Assembly: GCA_005790965.1 (NCBI GenBank)
Contig: SXTL01000018.1
Coordinates: forward strand, 1-20,742
DNA from: Burkholderiales bacterium
Lineage (GTDB): Bacteria > Pseudomonadota > Gammaproteobacteria > Burkholderiales > Thiobacillaceae
Direction of reading: 5' to 3'
Length of the DNA: 20,742 nt
Position numbers and translations under genes: made by a program
Notes under the pieces: generated by a model
Told to the model about the DNA's origin: nothing
What the model saw: the letters and a program-made list of their open reading frames with translations, nothing else
The model's database searches: none
In this document: positions 14,523 through 20,742 of the stretch, one piece after another
Numbering within the stretch: position 1 is the first letter of the stretch
How the letters are laid out: every line of letters starts with the position of its first letter

Positions 14523-15092
14523 TTAACCCACCAGATCCGCATAACTAGACTGCATCTCCCGCCAGGAGCCAGGTTGCAGTCCATCCAGGGTGACCGCGCC
14601 GATGGCCCGGCGAATCAGGCGCAGGGTGGGCAGGCCGACATGGGCCGTCATGCGCCGTACCTGACGATTTTTGCCCTCAGTGATGACGATCTCGAGCCAC
14701 GCCGTCGGGATGGCCTTGCGAAAACGGATCGGCGGATCACGCGGCCAAAGCTCTGCCACCTCCGCGTCCGGCAGGCGGCGTACCCGCGCAGATTGGGTCG
14801 TGAAATCAGCATACCGAACCCCCACCCGCAAAGCCTCCAGCGCCGCTTCGACGGGCTCACCCTCGACCTGAACCCAGTAGGTCTTGGGCAATTTATAGCG
14901 GGGGTCAGCAATACGCGCTTGAAGCGCCCCGTCATCGGTCAACAAAAGCAGACCCTCGCTATCGGCATCGAGTCGCCCGGCTACATACACATTAGGCTGG
15001 TGGATCAGATCGGCTAGGCCGCGCCAGCGCCCCTCCGGCGTAAACTGGCTGAGAAAGCCATAGGGTTTGTTGAGCAGAATGAGGCGAGACAT
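14523..15092 (-). CDS. rluE: 23S rRNA pseudouridine synthase RluE
   Basis: 189 residues. RluE converts U2457 of 23S rRNA to pseudouridine. The catalytic motif is GRLDADSEGLLLLT with the nucleophile Asp42. Further RluE-like segments are LILLNKPYGFLSQFTPEG at the N-terminus, KTYWVQVEGEP, LWPRDPPIRFRKAIPTAWLEI and NRQVRRMTAHVGLPTLRLIR. No S4 domain is present, as expected for RluE. From memory the similarity to the Escherichia coli enzyme runs over the whole length. It lies 33 bases after the trpC stop on the same strand, with a weak Shine-Dalgarno, and may be co-transcribed with dnaB-alr-trpC. Confidence 0.93.
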   Translation of the reverse strand: MSRLILLNKPYGFLSQFTPEGRWRGLADLIHQPNVYVAGRLDADSEGLLLLTDDGALQARIADPRYKLPKTYWVQVEGEPVEAALEALRVGVRYADFTTQSARVRRLPDAEVAELWPRDPPIRFRKAIPTAWLEIVITEGKNRQVRRMTAHVGLPTLRLIRRAIGAVTLDGLQPGSWREMQSSYADLVG

Positions 15093-15125
15093 CAGAACGC
15101 ACCGGCGTCGCGTACGCGGTGTGGC

Positions 15126-15905
15126 TCAGGCAAACAACCGCGCCAGTTCGGTGCCGGGGTCTTCGGCACGCATAAAGGCTTCGCCTACCAAGAAAGTATT
15201 GACGCCGGAATCGCGCATCAGGGCAACATCGGCTGGGGCGAGGATGCCGGACTCAGTGATGGCAATGCGCTCCGCCCCAATCATGGGCAGCAAATCCAGC
15301 GTGGTCTCGAGACGGGTTTCAAAGGTACGCAGGTTGCGATTGTTGATGCCCATCAATGGGGTCTTGAGCGTCAGCGCCTGCTCCAGTTCAGCTGCGTCAT
15401 GGCTTTCAACCAGCACCGCCATGCCCAGCTCCAGCGCCAAGGCTTCCAAATCCTGCATGTGCGGTGTTTCCAGAGCCGCCACAATAAGCAGAATGGCATC
15501 CGCCCCCATCGCCCGCGCCTCCCACACTTGGCCCGCCGCGATGATGAAATCCTTGCGCAACACGGGCAAGGTGCAGGCCGCCCGAGCGTTTATCAGGTAA
15601 TCCGGCGCGCCCTGAAAATAATCGCGGTCAGTCAGCACCGACAAGCAGGCGGCACCGCCAGCGGCATAGCGTTGCGCAATCTCGGCCGGGCGAAAATCGG
15701 CACGGATTATGCCCCGGCTGGGGCTGGCTTTCTTGATCTCGGCAATCACGGCGGCTTGCTTGGCGGTGATCTTGGCGCGCAGCGCACCGACAAAATCGCG
15801 GGGCGGCGGAGCCACCAAGGCGCGTGCCTGCAGTGTGGCAAGCGACGGCAAGGCCGCTATCTCGGCGCGTTTAGTCTCAAGAATACGGGTGAGGATGTCA
15901 GACAT
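15126..15905 (-). CDS. trpC: Indole-3-glycerol phosphate synthase
   Basis: 259 residues, a single-domain TrpC (no fused TrpF). It closes the indole ring from 1-(2-carboxyphenylamino)-deoxyribulose phosphate in tryptophan synthesis. Active-site segments of the TIM barrel are intact: AEIKKASPSRG (Glu56, Lys58), VLRKDF (Lys118), VLVESHD (Glu167), GINNRNL (Asn188-Asn191) and ITESGI (Glu218). The ATG at 15905 gives MSDILTRILETKRAEI, the family N-terminus. It starts three bases after the alr stop codon and is not next to trpD, trpG or other trp genes in this window. No attenuator or Trp-rich leader is visible, so here it appears tied to the alr/dnaB unit. Confidence 0.96.
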   Translation of the reverse strand: MSDILTRILETKRAEIAALPSLATLQARALVAPPPRDFVGALRAKITAKQAAVIAEIKKASPSRGIIRADFRPAEIAQRYAAGGAACLSVLTDRDYFQGAPDYLINARAACTLPVLRKDFIIAAGQVWEARAMGADAILLIVAALETPHMQDLEALALELGMAVLVESHDAAELEQALTLKTPLMGINNRNLRTFETRLETTLDLLPMIGAERIAITESGILAPADVALMRDSGVNTFLVGEAFMRAEDPGTELARLFA

Positions 15906-15908
15906 GGT

Positions 15909-17015
15909 TCAGGTTTCTTCTACAGGAACGCGCGCAGATAACGCGGTAAAGAGTTCGTAGGCAATGGTGCCGGCCGCGGCCGCCACGCGTTCGGCCGACA
16001 GCGCACCGCCCCACAGCGTCACCGGGCTGCCGACATGGGCGTTGGGACAAGGCGTAAGATCAACACACAACATATCCATCGACACCCGCCCCAAGGTACG
16101 CGTCTGGCAGCCTTCGACCAAAATAGGCGTGCCGGTGGGCGCGTGGCGCGGATAACCATCGGCATAGCCACAGGCGACGATACCGATGTTCATGTCCTGC
16201 GAGGCGATAAAGGCGTGACCGTAGCCTAGTCCTTCGCCACGGGCCACACGACGGACCGAGATCAGGCGCGACTCCAGGGCCATCGCCGGCAACAGACCTA
16301 GATCGGCGCCCGTTTGTTCGGCCCAGGGAGAGGCCCCGTACAGCATGATGCCAGGCCGCACCCAGTCGCCTGCCACCTCGGGATAGCGCAACAAAGCAGC
16401 CGAATTAGCGAGGCTAACCGGCAAAGCAAGACCTTGCGTACATGCGCTGAAAACCTGCTGCTGCGCCGCAACCCCAATAGTCGGCTGGTCGGCCCCGGCA
16501 AAATGGGTCATCAGGGTGACGCTTGCCACCGAGGCGCAAGCCTGTAGGGCCGCAAGCGCCGCGCGGGTGCGGCTTGCGGGAATGCCAAGGCGGTGCATAC
16601 CGGTGTCGATTTTGAGCCAGACATCCAGGCGATGTGGTAGTGCGGCCTTGGCCAACAGGGCAATCTGATCTTCGCGATGAATGACGGGGCGTAAATGCGC
16701 ATGGGACATGGCCTCCAGTTCATCAACACCGAAGAAGCCCTCAAGGAGAACAATGGGGTGGCTATACCCGGCATGACGCAATAACAGGGCTTCGTCGAGC
16801 ATCAAGACGGCAAATCCATCGGCACTGCGCAAGGCCTCGGCCGCACGCAAAGTGCCGTGGCCATAGGCGTTGGCCTTGATCACCGCCAACACCCGCGCCG
16901 GCGCATGGGCAGCCTGCGCCGCGCGCCGCGCCACGCCTAGGTTATGGGTCAGCGCCGCCCGATCAATGCGGGCCACCAGCGGGCGTTGGGAATGCATAAG
17001 GGGGCGATCAGCCAT
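15909..17015 (-). CDS. alr: Alanine racemase (PLP-dependent)
   Basis: 368 residues. Alr makes D-alanine for peptidoglycan. The PLP-binding lysine is Lys48 in AVIKANAYGHG and the catalytic tyrosine is Tyr265 in GEGLGYGHAF. MTHFAGAD, the RPGIMLYG block, GYADGYPR and GRVSMDMLCVDLT are also conserved. The ATG at 17015 overlaps the dnaB stop (TGATG), so translation is probably coupled. An in-frame ATG six codons in (16997) is an alternative. dnaB-alr adjacency is common in gammaproteobacteria. Whether this is the housekeeping Alr or the catabolic DadX type cannot be told from sequence alone; the location favours Alr. Confidence 0.95.
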   Translation of the reverse strand: MADRPLMHSQRPLVARIDRAALTHNLGVARRAAQAAHAPARVLAVIKANAYGHGTLRAAEALRSADGFAVLMLDEALLLRHAGYSHPIVLLEGFFGVDELEAMSHAHLRPVIHREDQIALLAKAALPHRLDVWLKIDTGMHRLGIPASRTRAALAALQACASVASVTLMTHFAGADQPTIGVAAQQQVFSACTQGLALPVSLANSAALLRYPEVAGDWVRPGIMLYGASPWAEQTGADLGLLPAMALESRLISVRRVARGEGLGYGHAFIASQDMNIGIVACGYADGYPRHAPTGTPILVEGCQTRTLGRVSMDMLCVDLTPCPNAHVGSPVTLWGGALSAERVAAAAGTIAYELFTALSARVPVEET

Positions 17016-18394
17016 CAGCCAATGGACATATCAATCGCGTGGTTTTCAAAGCGCGTATGTTCGCCTAGGAAGGTGAGGCGGACAGTGCCGATTGGGCCGT
17101 TACGCTGTTTGCCGATGATGAGTTCAGCCGTGCCACGATCCGCGCTATCGGGGTTGTAAACCTCATCGCGATAAATAAACAGGATCAGGTCAGCGTCCTG
17201 TTCAATCGCACCCGATTCGCGCAGGTCCGACATCACCGGCCGTTTGTTGGGGCGCTGTTCAAGGGCTCGATTTAATTGGGAAAGCGCAATAACCGGCACA
17301 TGCAGTTCTTTGGCGAGGCCCTTCAGCGAGCGCGAAATTTCGGACAGTTCGGTGGCGCGGTTTTCTTCGCGCCCGCTGCTGCTGCCAGACATAAGTTGCA
17401 AGTAGTCCACCACGATCAGGCCCAGCTTGCCGCCGCAGGTGCGCGCCAGGCGGCGGGCTCGGGCACGCATTTCCATGACGGTAAGACCGGGCGTTTCGTC
17501 GATGAAGAGCGGGGCCTCGTCAAGCCGACCCAAGGCATGGGTGAGGCGGGGCCAATCGTCATCCGAGATCCGCCCAGTGCGCAGTTTGTGTTGATCGAGT
17601 CGCCCCACCGATCCCAGCATCCGCATGACCAGTTGCGAGGCCCCCATTTCCATGGAGAACACCGCCACTGGCAAGCGTGCTTCGAGCGCCACATTCTCGG
17701 CAATATTCAGCGAAAGCGCTGTCTTGCCCATACTCGGGCGGCCCGCCACGATGATGAGGTCGCCCGGCTGCATCCCCGAGGTGCGCGAGTCAAGATCAGC
17801 AAAACCAGTCGGCACGCCGGTGACATCGCTATCGGAGTCGCGGTTGTAGAGTTCGTCGATACGGTTGACCGCATCAATAAGGAGCGGTTTGATCTCGAGA
17901 AAACCCGAGGTAGCGCGCGCCCCGGCCTCACGAATCTCGAAAACCTTGGCCTCGGCATGATCGAGAATATCGGAAGCGCTGCGGCCCGCGGGATTGTAGG
18001 CAGCATCAGCAATATCGCCGCCGACAGAGGCGAGACGGCGCAACAAAGCCCGCTCACGCACGATCTCCGCGTAGCGGCGGATGTTGGCGGCCGACGGGGT
18101 ATTGGCCACCAGCGAGGCGATATAGGCCAAACCCCCAACCTGATCAATCTGGTTGTGCGACTCTAGGGCCTCGGCCACCGTGATGGCATCGGCCGCCGTA
18201 TTGTGATCGATGAGGCGCGCCATTTGCTGCCAAATAGCGCGATGGTCAGCGCGATAAAAATCCGCCTCGCCAATTAGATCGGCTACCCGCTCCCAAGCGC
18301 TGTTGTCGAGCATGAGACCGCCCAGCACCGATTGCTCCGCCTCGATAGAGTGGGGTGGAAGTTTCAGTCCCGCGAGATCGGTATCCATTGCCAT
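17015..18394 (-). CDS. dnaB: Replicative DNA helicase DnaB
   Basis: 459 residues from the ATG at 18394, preferred because GAGGCTAAGG lies five bases upstream; the frame extends to an ATG at 18427 that lacks a Shine-Dalgarno. DnaB is the hexameric 5'-3' helicase at the replication fork. The N-terminal primase-interacting domain (from PPHSIEAEQSVLGGLMLD) is followed by the RecA-like ATPase: Walker A GRPSMGKT (218-225), FSMEMGASQLVMRML, Walker B LIVVDYLQLM, the SQLNRALEQRPNKRPVMSDLRESGAIEQDAD block and the DnaB motif IYRDEVYNPDS. No intein is present. It follows rplI after a terminator-like hairpin and overlaps alr by one base. Confidence 0.97.
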   Translation of the reverse strand: MAMDTDLAGLKLPPHSIEAEQSVLGGLMLDNSAWERVADLIGEADFYRADHRAIWQQMARLIDHNTAADAITVAEALESHNQIDQVGGLAYIASLVANTPSAANIRRYAEIVRERALLRRLASVGGDIADAAYNPAGRSASDILDHAEAKVFEIREAGARATSGFLEIKPLLIDAVNRIDELYNRDSDSDVTGVPTGFADLDSRTSGMQPGDLIIVAGRPSMGKTALSLNIAENVALEARLPVAVFSMEMGASQLVMRMLGSVGRLDQHKLRTGRISDDDWPRLTHALGRLDEAPLFIDETPGLTVMEMRARARRLARTCGGKLGLIVVDYLQLMSGSSSGREENRATELSEISRSLKGLAKELHVPVIALSQLNRALEQRPNKRPVMSDLRESGAIEQDADLILFIYRDEVYNPDSADRGTAELIIGKQRNGPIGTVRLTFLGEHTRFENHAIDMSIG

Positions 18395-18461
18395 TGTTGC
18401 CTTAGCCTCAAAATTAGCACGCGCCATCGGGTTTTAACCTTGGTGAAGACCCAAGCGGCGC

Positions 18462-18467
18462 ATTTTA
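18462..18467 (-). promoter_or_regulatory. Possible -10 element for dnaB
   Basis: On the minus strand TAAAAT (plus-strand ATTTTA at 18462-18467) lies about 70 bases before the dnaB start, in the gap after the rplI terminator. There is no acceptable -35 at the normal spacing, so this is only a weak candidate. Some promoter is expected here because the hairpin behind rplI should end most upstream transcripts. Confidence 0.25.
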
Positions 18468-18499
18468 CACGCCTGCCCTACCCTCACGCCCTCCTCCCC

Positions 18500-18545
18500 A
18501 AAAACAAAAAGCCCGCCGACCCTAAAAACGGCCGACGGGACTTTT
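18500..18545 (-). terminator. Rho-independent terminator after rplI
   Basis: Reading the minus strand after the rplI stop, an imperfect G/C-rich inverted repeat (arms near 18505-18521 and 18530-18545, with one bulge and two mismatches) encloses a short A/T-rich loop. It is followed by TTTTTGTTTTT. The strong U-tract on the minus strand supports termination of the rpsF-rpsR-rplI transcript, with read-through into dnaB possible. Confidence 0.75.
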
Positions 18546-18558
18546 CGGGATGACGGTG

Positions 18559-19005
18559 TTATTCGGGGCGAATGGTAACCGTGATGTCCACCAAAACATC
18601 CGAGTGCAACGCCAGAGTCAGCGTGCTCTCGCCAATGGTCTTGATCGGACCGGTCGGCATACGCACCTGAGCTTTGGCGACATCGTGACCTTCAGCCTTG
18701 ATAGCCTCGGCGATGTCGGCATTGGTAACCGAACCAAACAGACGACCATCCGGGCCGGCTTTCTGCGCCAGCGTCAGGACAAAGCCTTCGAGGCGAGCCG
18801 CTTGAGCCTGAGCCGCTGCCAGCTTGGTCGCTGCCAGCGCCTCAAGCTCAGCCTTTTTCTGGGCGAAGACTTCAAGGTTAGCCGCCGTAGCACGACGCGC
18901 GATGCCCTTGGGGATCAGAAAATTACGGGCGTAACCGTCCTTAACCTTGACTACATCGCCGAGGCTGCCCAAGTTGGTAACTTTTTCCATGAGGATAATT
19001 TGCAT
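18559..19005 (-). CDS. rplI: 50S ribosomal protein L9
   Basis: 148 residues, the standard bL9 length. The N-terminal domain MQIILMEKVTNLGSLGDVVKVKDGYARNFLIP is the highly conserved 23S rRNA-binding part. A long central helix (AAKLAAAQAQAARLE-like) leads to the C-terminal domain (GRLFGSVTNADIAEAI). bL9 binds near the L1 stalk and helps maintain reading frame. It lies 12 bases after the rpsR stop in the rpsF-rpsR-rplI operon. Confidence 0.98.
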   Translation of the reverse strand: MQIILMEKVTNLGSLGDVVKVKDGYARNFLIPKGIARRATAANLEVFAQKKAELEALAATKLAAAQAQAARLEGFVLTLAQKAGPDGRLFGSVTNADIAEAIKAEGHDVAKAQVRMPTGPIKTIGESTLTLALHSDVLVDITVTIRPE

Positions 19006-19017
19006 GATGGGTCCTCT

Positions 19018-19299
19018 TTAGGCGTGGTGCAGATCGGTGTAAGGCAATAAGGCCAGGAAACGGGCACGCTTGATGGCCGTGGTCAGCTGGCGCTGATAGT
19101 GCGATTTGGTGCCGCTGACGCGGGCCGGCTGGATCTTGCCGTTCTCAGCGATGAATTCCTTCAGGACTTCAACGCCTTTGTAGTCGATCTCTTTAACTTT
19201 TTCGACCGTGAAGCGGCAGAATTTACGGCGCCGGAACAGCGCGTTACCGCGCTTCTTATTTTTGTCCTTGTCGAGGGGCTTGCGACGAACGAATGCCAT
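19018..19299 (-). CDS. rpsR: 30S ribosomal protein S18, with N-terminal extension
   Basis: 93 residues; the core from FRRRKFCRFTVEKVKEIDYKGVEVLKEFI through LPYTD is canonical bS18 (75 residues in Escherichia coli). About 18 extra, strongly basic residues precede it (MAFVRRKPLDKDKNKKRGNA), an extension also met in other proteobacteria. bS18 forms a heterodimer with S6 in the 30S platform. It begins nine bases after the rpsF stop, with AGGAG six bases before the ATG. No priB lies between rpsF and rpsR. Confidence 0.97.
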   Translation of the reverse strand: MAFVRRKPLDKDKNKKRGNALFRRRKFCRFTVEKVKEIDYKGVEVLKEFIAENGKIQPARVSGTKSHYQRQLTTAIKRARFLALLPYTDLHHA

Positions 19300-19308
19300 G
19301 ATGACTCC

Positions 19309-19701
19309 TTATGCGGTTTCGGTGGCAACAGCGGCGGCTTCAACAGTCTTCTCAGACTGCGGCGCCAGCAGGTTGCGGGATTTCTCTTCCTTCATCATCG
19401 GCGACTGTTCCGTGATGGCTTCGTCGCGCTTGATGGTGAGATGACGGAGAATGGCATCGTTGAAACGGAAGCCGTGTTCCAGTTCGTTCAGGGTTTCCTG
19501 ATCGATCTCGATGTTCATCAGCACATAGTGTGCCTTGTGCATCTTCTGAATGCTGTAAGCCATCTGGCGACGGCCCCAATCTTCAAGACGATGAATGCGG
19601 CCGGAACGACCCTCGATCAAGGTTTTGTAACGCTCGATCATGGCCGGCACCTGCTCGCTTTGGTCCGGATGGACGATAAAGACGATTTCGTAGTGACGCA
19701 T
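19309..19701 (-). CDS. rpsF: 30S ribosomal protein S6
   Basis: 130 residues. MRHYEIVFIVHPDQSEQVPAMIERY and RLEDWGRRQMAYSIQKMHKAHYVLMNIEI are the conserved bS6 ferredoxin-like fold. A tail of about 35 residues (from EQSPMMKEEKSRN to VEAAAVATETA) is variable in length between species and in some is modified by RimK, which needs C-terminal glutamates; this tail ends in TA, so that is uncertain here. bS6 binds bS18 and 16S rRNA. First gene of the rpsF-rpsR-rplI operon, preceded by a leader of about 100 bases and a sigma-70 promoter. Confidence 0.97.
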   Translation of the reverse strand: MRHYEIVFIVHPDQSEQVPAMIERYKTLIEGRSGRIHRLEDWGRRQMAYSIQKMHKAHYVLMNIEIDQETLNELEHGFRFNDAILRHLTIKRDEAITEQSPMMKEEKSRNLLAPQSEKTVEAAAVATETA

Positions 19702-19777
19702 GTTTTTCCTTTTGGGCTAATGGCTTTTGGCTCATGGCCACCGGTCGACAGAAGTTCTGCACGCCGTGTGGCAAGGG

Positions 19778-19801
19778 TCCGGCGGGCACATGCCCACCGG
19801 A
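19778..19801 (-). promoter_or_regulatory. Leader hairpin of the rpsF mRNA, candidate S6:S18 control element
   Basis: In the mRNA (minus strand) TCCGG-T-GGGC pairs with GCCC-G-CCGGA around an ATGT loop, a 10-bp stem with one G-U pair, near the 5' end of the predicted leader and about 77 bases before the start codon. Family knowledge: rpsF leaders in many bacteria fold into a structure containing a CCG that binds the S6:S18 complex for feedback control. A stable hairpin with CCG is seen, but I could not align it to that motif with certainty. Confidence 0.4.
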
Positions 19802-19810
19802 AGGCCGCGG

Positions 19811-19839
19811 ATTCTAATACGAATCCTGTGGATAATCAA
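19811..19839 (-). promoter_or_regulatory. Sigma-70 promoter of the rpsF-rpsR-rplI operon
   Basis: On the minus strand, -35 TTGATT (plus coordinates 19834-19839), a 17-bp spacer and -10 TAGAAT (19811-19816). That is 4 of 6 and 5 of 6 to consensus with ideal spacing. The transcript would start near 19804, giving a leader of roughly 100 bases before the rpsF ATG at 19701. Confidence 0.65.
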
Positions 19840-19893
19840 GCCAAAACGCACCCATCACCCGCATCGGCCAAAGGCTGGCCGCTTGGGTTCCGG

Positions 19894-20742
19894 CTAAAGC
19901 ACGCAGTCGATGTAATAACGGCTGGTGCCGTTTTCGCGTTCCTTGACCAAGCCGTGCACATCCGTTTCAAAGCCAGGGAATTGGTCATTGAAGCTACGCG
20001 TAAACTGCAGGTACCGCACGATGGTTGCGTTGAAGCGCTCACCCGGAATCAGCAAGGGAATGCCGGGCGGGTAAGGCGTAAGGAGAATGGCCGTGATGCG
20101 GCCCTCAAGCTGATCGATCGCAACGCGCTCGATCTCGCGGTGCGCCATCTTGGCAAAGGCATCGGCCGGACGCATGGCAGGCACCATCGCAGACAGATAC
20201 ATCTCGGTGGTAAGGCGGGCCACATCGTTCGCCTTGTACACTGCGTGAATCTGCTGGCAGAGGTCTTTGAGACCAATGCGCTCGTAGCGCGGATACTTGG
20301 TCACGAACTCGGGCATGACGCGCCACAGCGGCTGGTTCTTGTCGTAATCATCCTTGAATTGCTGCAACTCGGTGACCATCGTATTCCAACGCCCCTTGGT
20401 AATGCCGATGGTGAACATGATGAAGAAGCTGTACAGGCCGCACTTCTCGACGATGACACCATGCTCGGCGAGATACTTTGTGACAATGGCGGCGGGAATG
20501 CCAAACTCGTCGGAAAAGTCCCCATCGACATCAAGACCCGGGGTAATAACTGTGGCTTTGATCGGATCGAGCAGATTAAAACCGTCAGCGAGCTGGCCAA
20601 AACCATGCCAGCGTTCGCCGGGTTTCAACATCCAAGCCTCGCGTTCCTCGATCCCCTCTTCGGACAAATCATCCGGGCCCCACACCTTGAACCACCAGTC
20701 GGCGCCCCACTCCTCGTCCACCTTACGCATGGCGCGGCGGAA
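19894..20742 (-). CDS. Arginine/lysine/ornithine decarboxylase, C-terminal part, truncated by window edge
   Basis: 283 codons visible; the frame is open to the end of the window (first codons FRRAMRKVDEEW), so roughly the N-terminal 450-470 residues of a protein normally about 750 long lie outside. Recognisable segments are EKCGLYSFFIMFTIGITKGRWNT, LQGMITA-like ERITAILLTPYPPGIPLLIPGER (here LEGRITAILL) and PGFETDVHGL, the C-terminal domain of large PLP-dependent basic amino acid decarboxylases (AdiA/LdcI class). CGLYSF...ITKGRWNT resembles arginine decarboxylases of the AdiA type more than LdcI. The PLP lysine is not in view, so activity and substrate cannot be judged. It runs in the same direction as rpsF, 192 bases upstream of it. 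Confidence 0.88.
   Translation of the reverse strand, partial: FRRAMRKVDEEWGADWWFKVWGPDDLSEEGIEEREAWMLKPGERWHGFGQLADGFNLLDPIKATVITPGLDVDGDFSDEFGIPAAIVTKYLAEHGVIVEKCGLYSFFIMFTIGITKGRWNTMVTELQQFKDDYDKNQPLWRVMPEFVTKYPRYERIGLKDLCQQIHAVYKANDVARLTTEMYLSAMVPAMRPADAFAKMAHREIERVAIDQLEGRITAILLTPYPPGIPLLIPGERFNATIVRYLQFTRSFNDQFPGFETDVHGLVKERENGTSRYYIDCVL

Noticed and set aside
17276..18166. Plus-strand 296-codon open frame opposite dnaB
   Set aside because: Antisense shadow of the conserved DnaB coding region, no family motif, no ribosome binding site.
18395..18427. Earlier dnaB start (ATG at 18427)
   Set aside because: No Shine-Dalgarno before it, while the ATG at 18394 has GAGG/AAGG at good spacing and gives the usual DnaB N-terminus.
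19865..19881. Hairpin GGCCA/TGGCC as terminator of the decarboxylase gene
   Set aside because: Only five base pairs and no T-run on the minus strand; not enough to call a terminator.

Overview
This 20.7-kb window is a gene-dense piece of a proteobacterial chromosome that looks high in G+C. I see no transposase, integrase, phage gene, CRISPR array, tRNA or rRNA. Almost every gene belongs to a well-known housekeeping family. The taxonomic pointers are indirect. The order ferredoxin-coaD-rsmD-M16-M16 diverging from ftsY-ftsE-ftsX-rpoH is, as I recall, shared with Pseudomonas-like gammaproteobacteria. The ferredoxin is of the Allochromatium type. rpsF-rpsR-rplI-dnaB-alr has no priB between rpsF and rpsR, which fits non-enteric gammaproteobacteria. 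A betaproteobacterium is not excluded.

Layout. 1-2402 (+): the end of a thioredoxin-like co-chaperone gene (probably cnoX) overlaps prlC (oligopeptidase A), closed by a hairpin terminator. 2422-6472 (-): an M16 peptidase pair, rsmD, coaD and a 2[4Fe-4S] ferredoxin form a tight run with overlapping or nearly touching ends. 6517-9034 (+): ftsY-ftsE-ftsX, the SRP receptor plus the cell-division ABC pair. 9060-10074 (+): rpoH, with a CIRCE-type operator lying over its promoter and a 19-bp terminator stem behind it. 10085-11697 (-): a 35-residue membrane ORF, a ComEA-like DNA-binding protein and a MidA-type methyltransferase. 11747-14415 (+): a thioredoxin-reductase-like flavoprotein and the rRNA helicase dbpA. 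14523-18394 (-): dnaB, alr, trpC and rluE. 18559-19839 (-): the ribosomal-protein operon rpsF-rpsR-rplI with its promoter, leader hairpin and terminator. 19894-20742 (-): the C-terminal part of an arginine/lysine/ornithine decarboxylase cut by the window edge.

Functionally, much of the window serves protein synthesis, targeting and quality control: ribosomal proteins, 16S and 23S rRNA modification, an rRNA helicase, SRP receptor, peptidases and heat-shock sigma factor. Cell division, replication and cell-wall precursor supply (D-alanine) make up most of the rest.

I did not find an obvious undescribed multi-gene system. The two observations most worth checking are: (1) rpoH preceded by a near-perfect CIRCE (17 of 18 arm bases) that coincides with a sigma-70-like promoter and extends upstream as three tandem 16-bp copies of the left operator arm, implying HrcA control of sigma-32; and (2) an FtsY whose otherwise canonical P-loop has Thr in place of the invariant Lys, caused by a single base at 6911 and therefore either a sequence error or a striking loss of the key GTP-binding residue.
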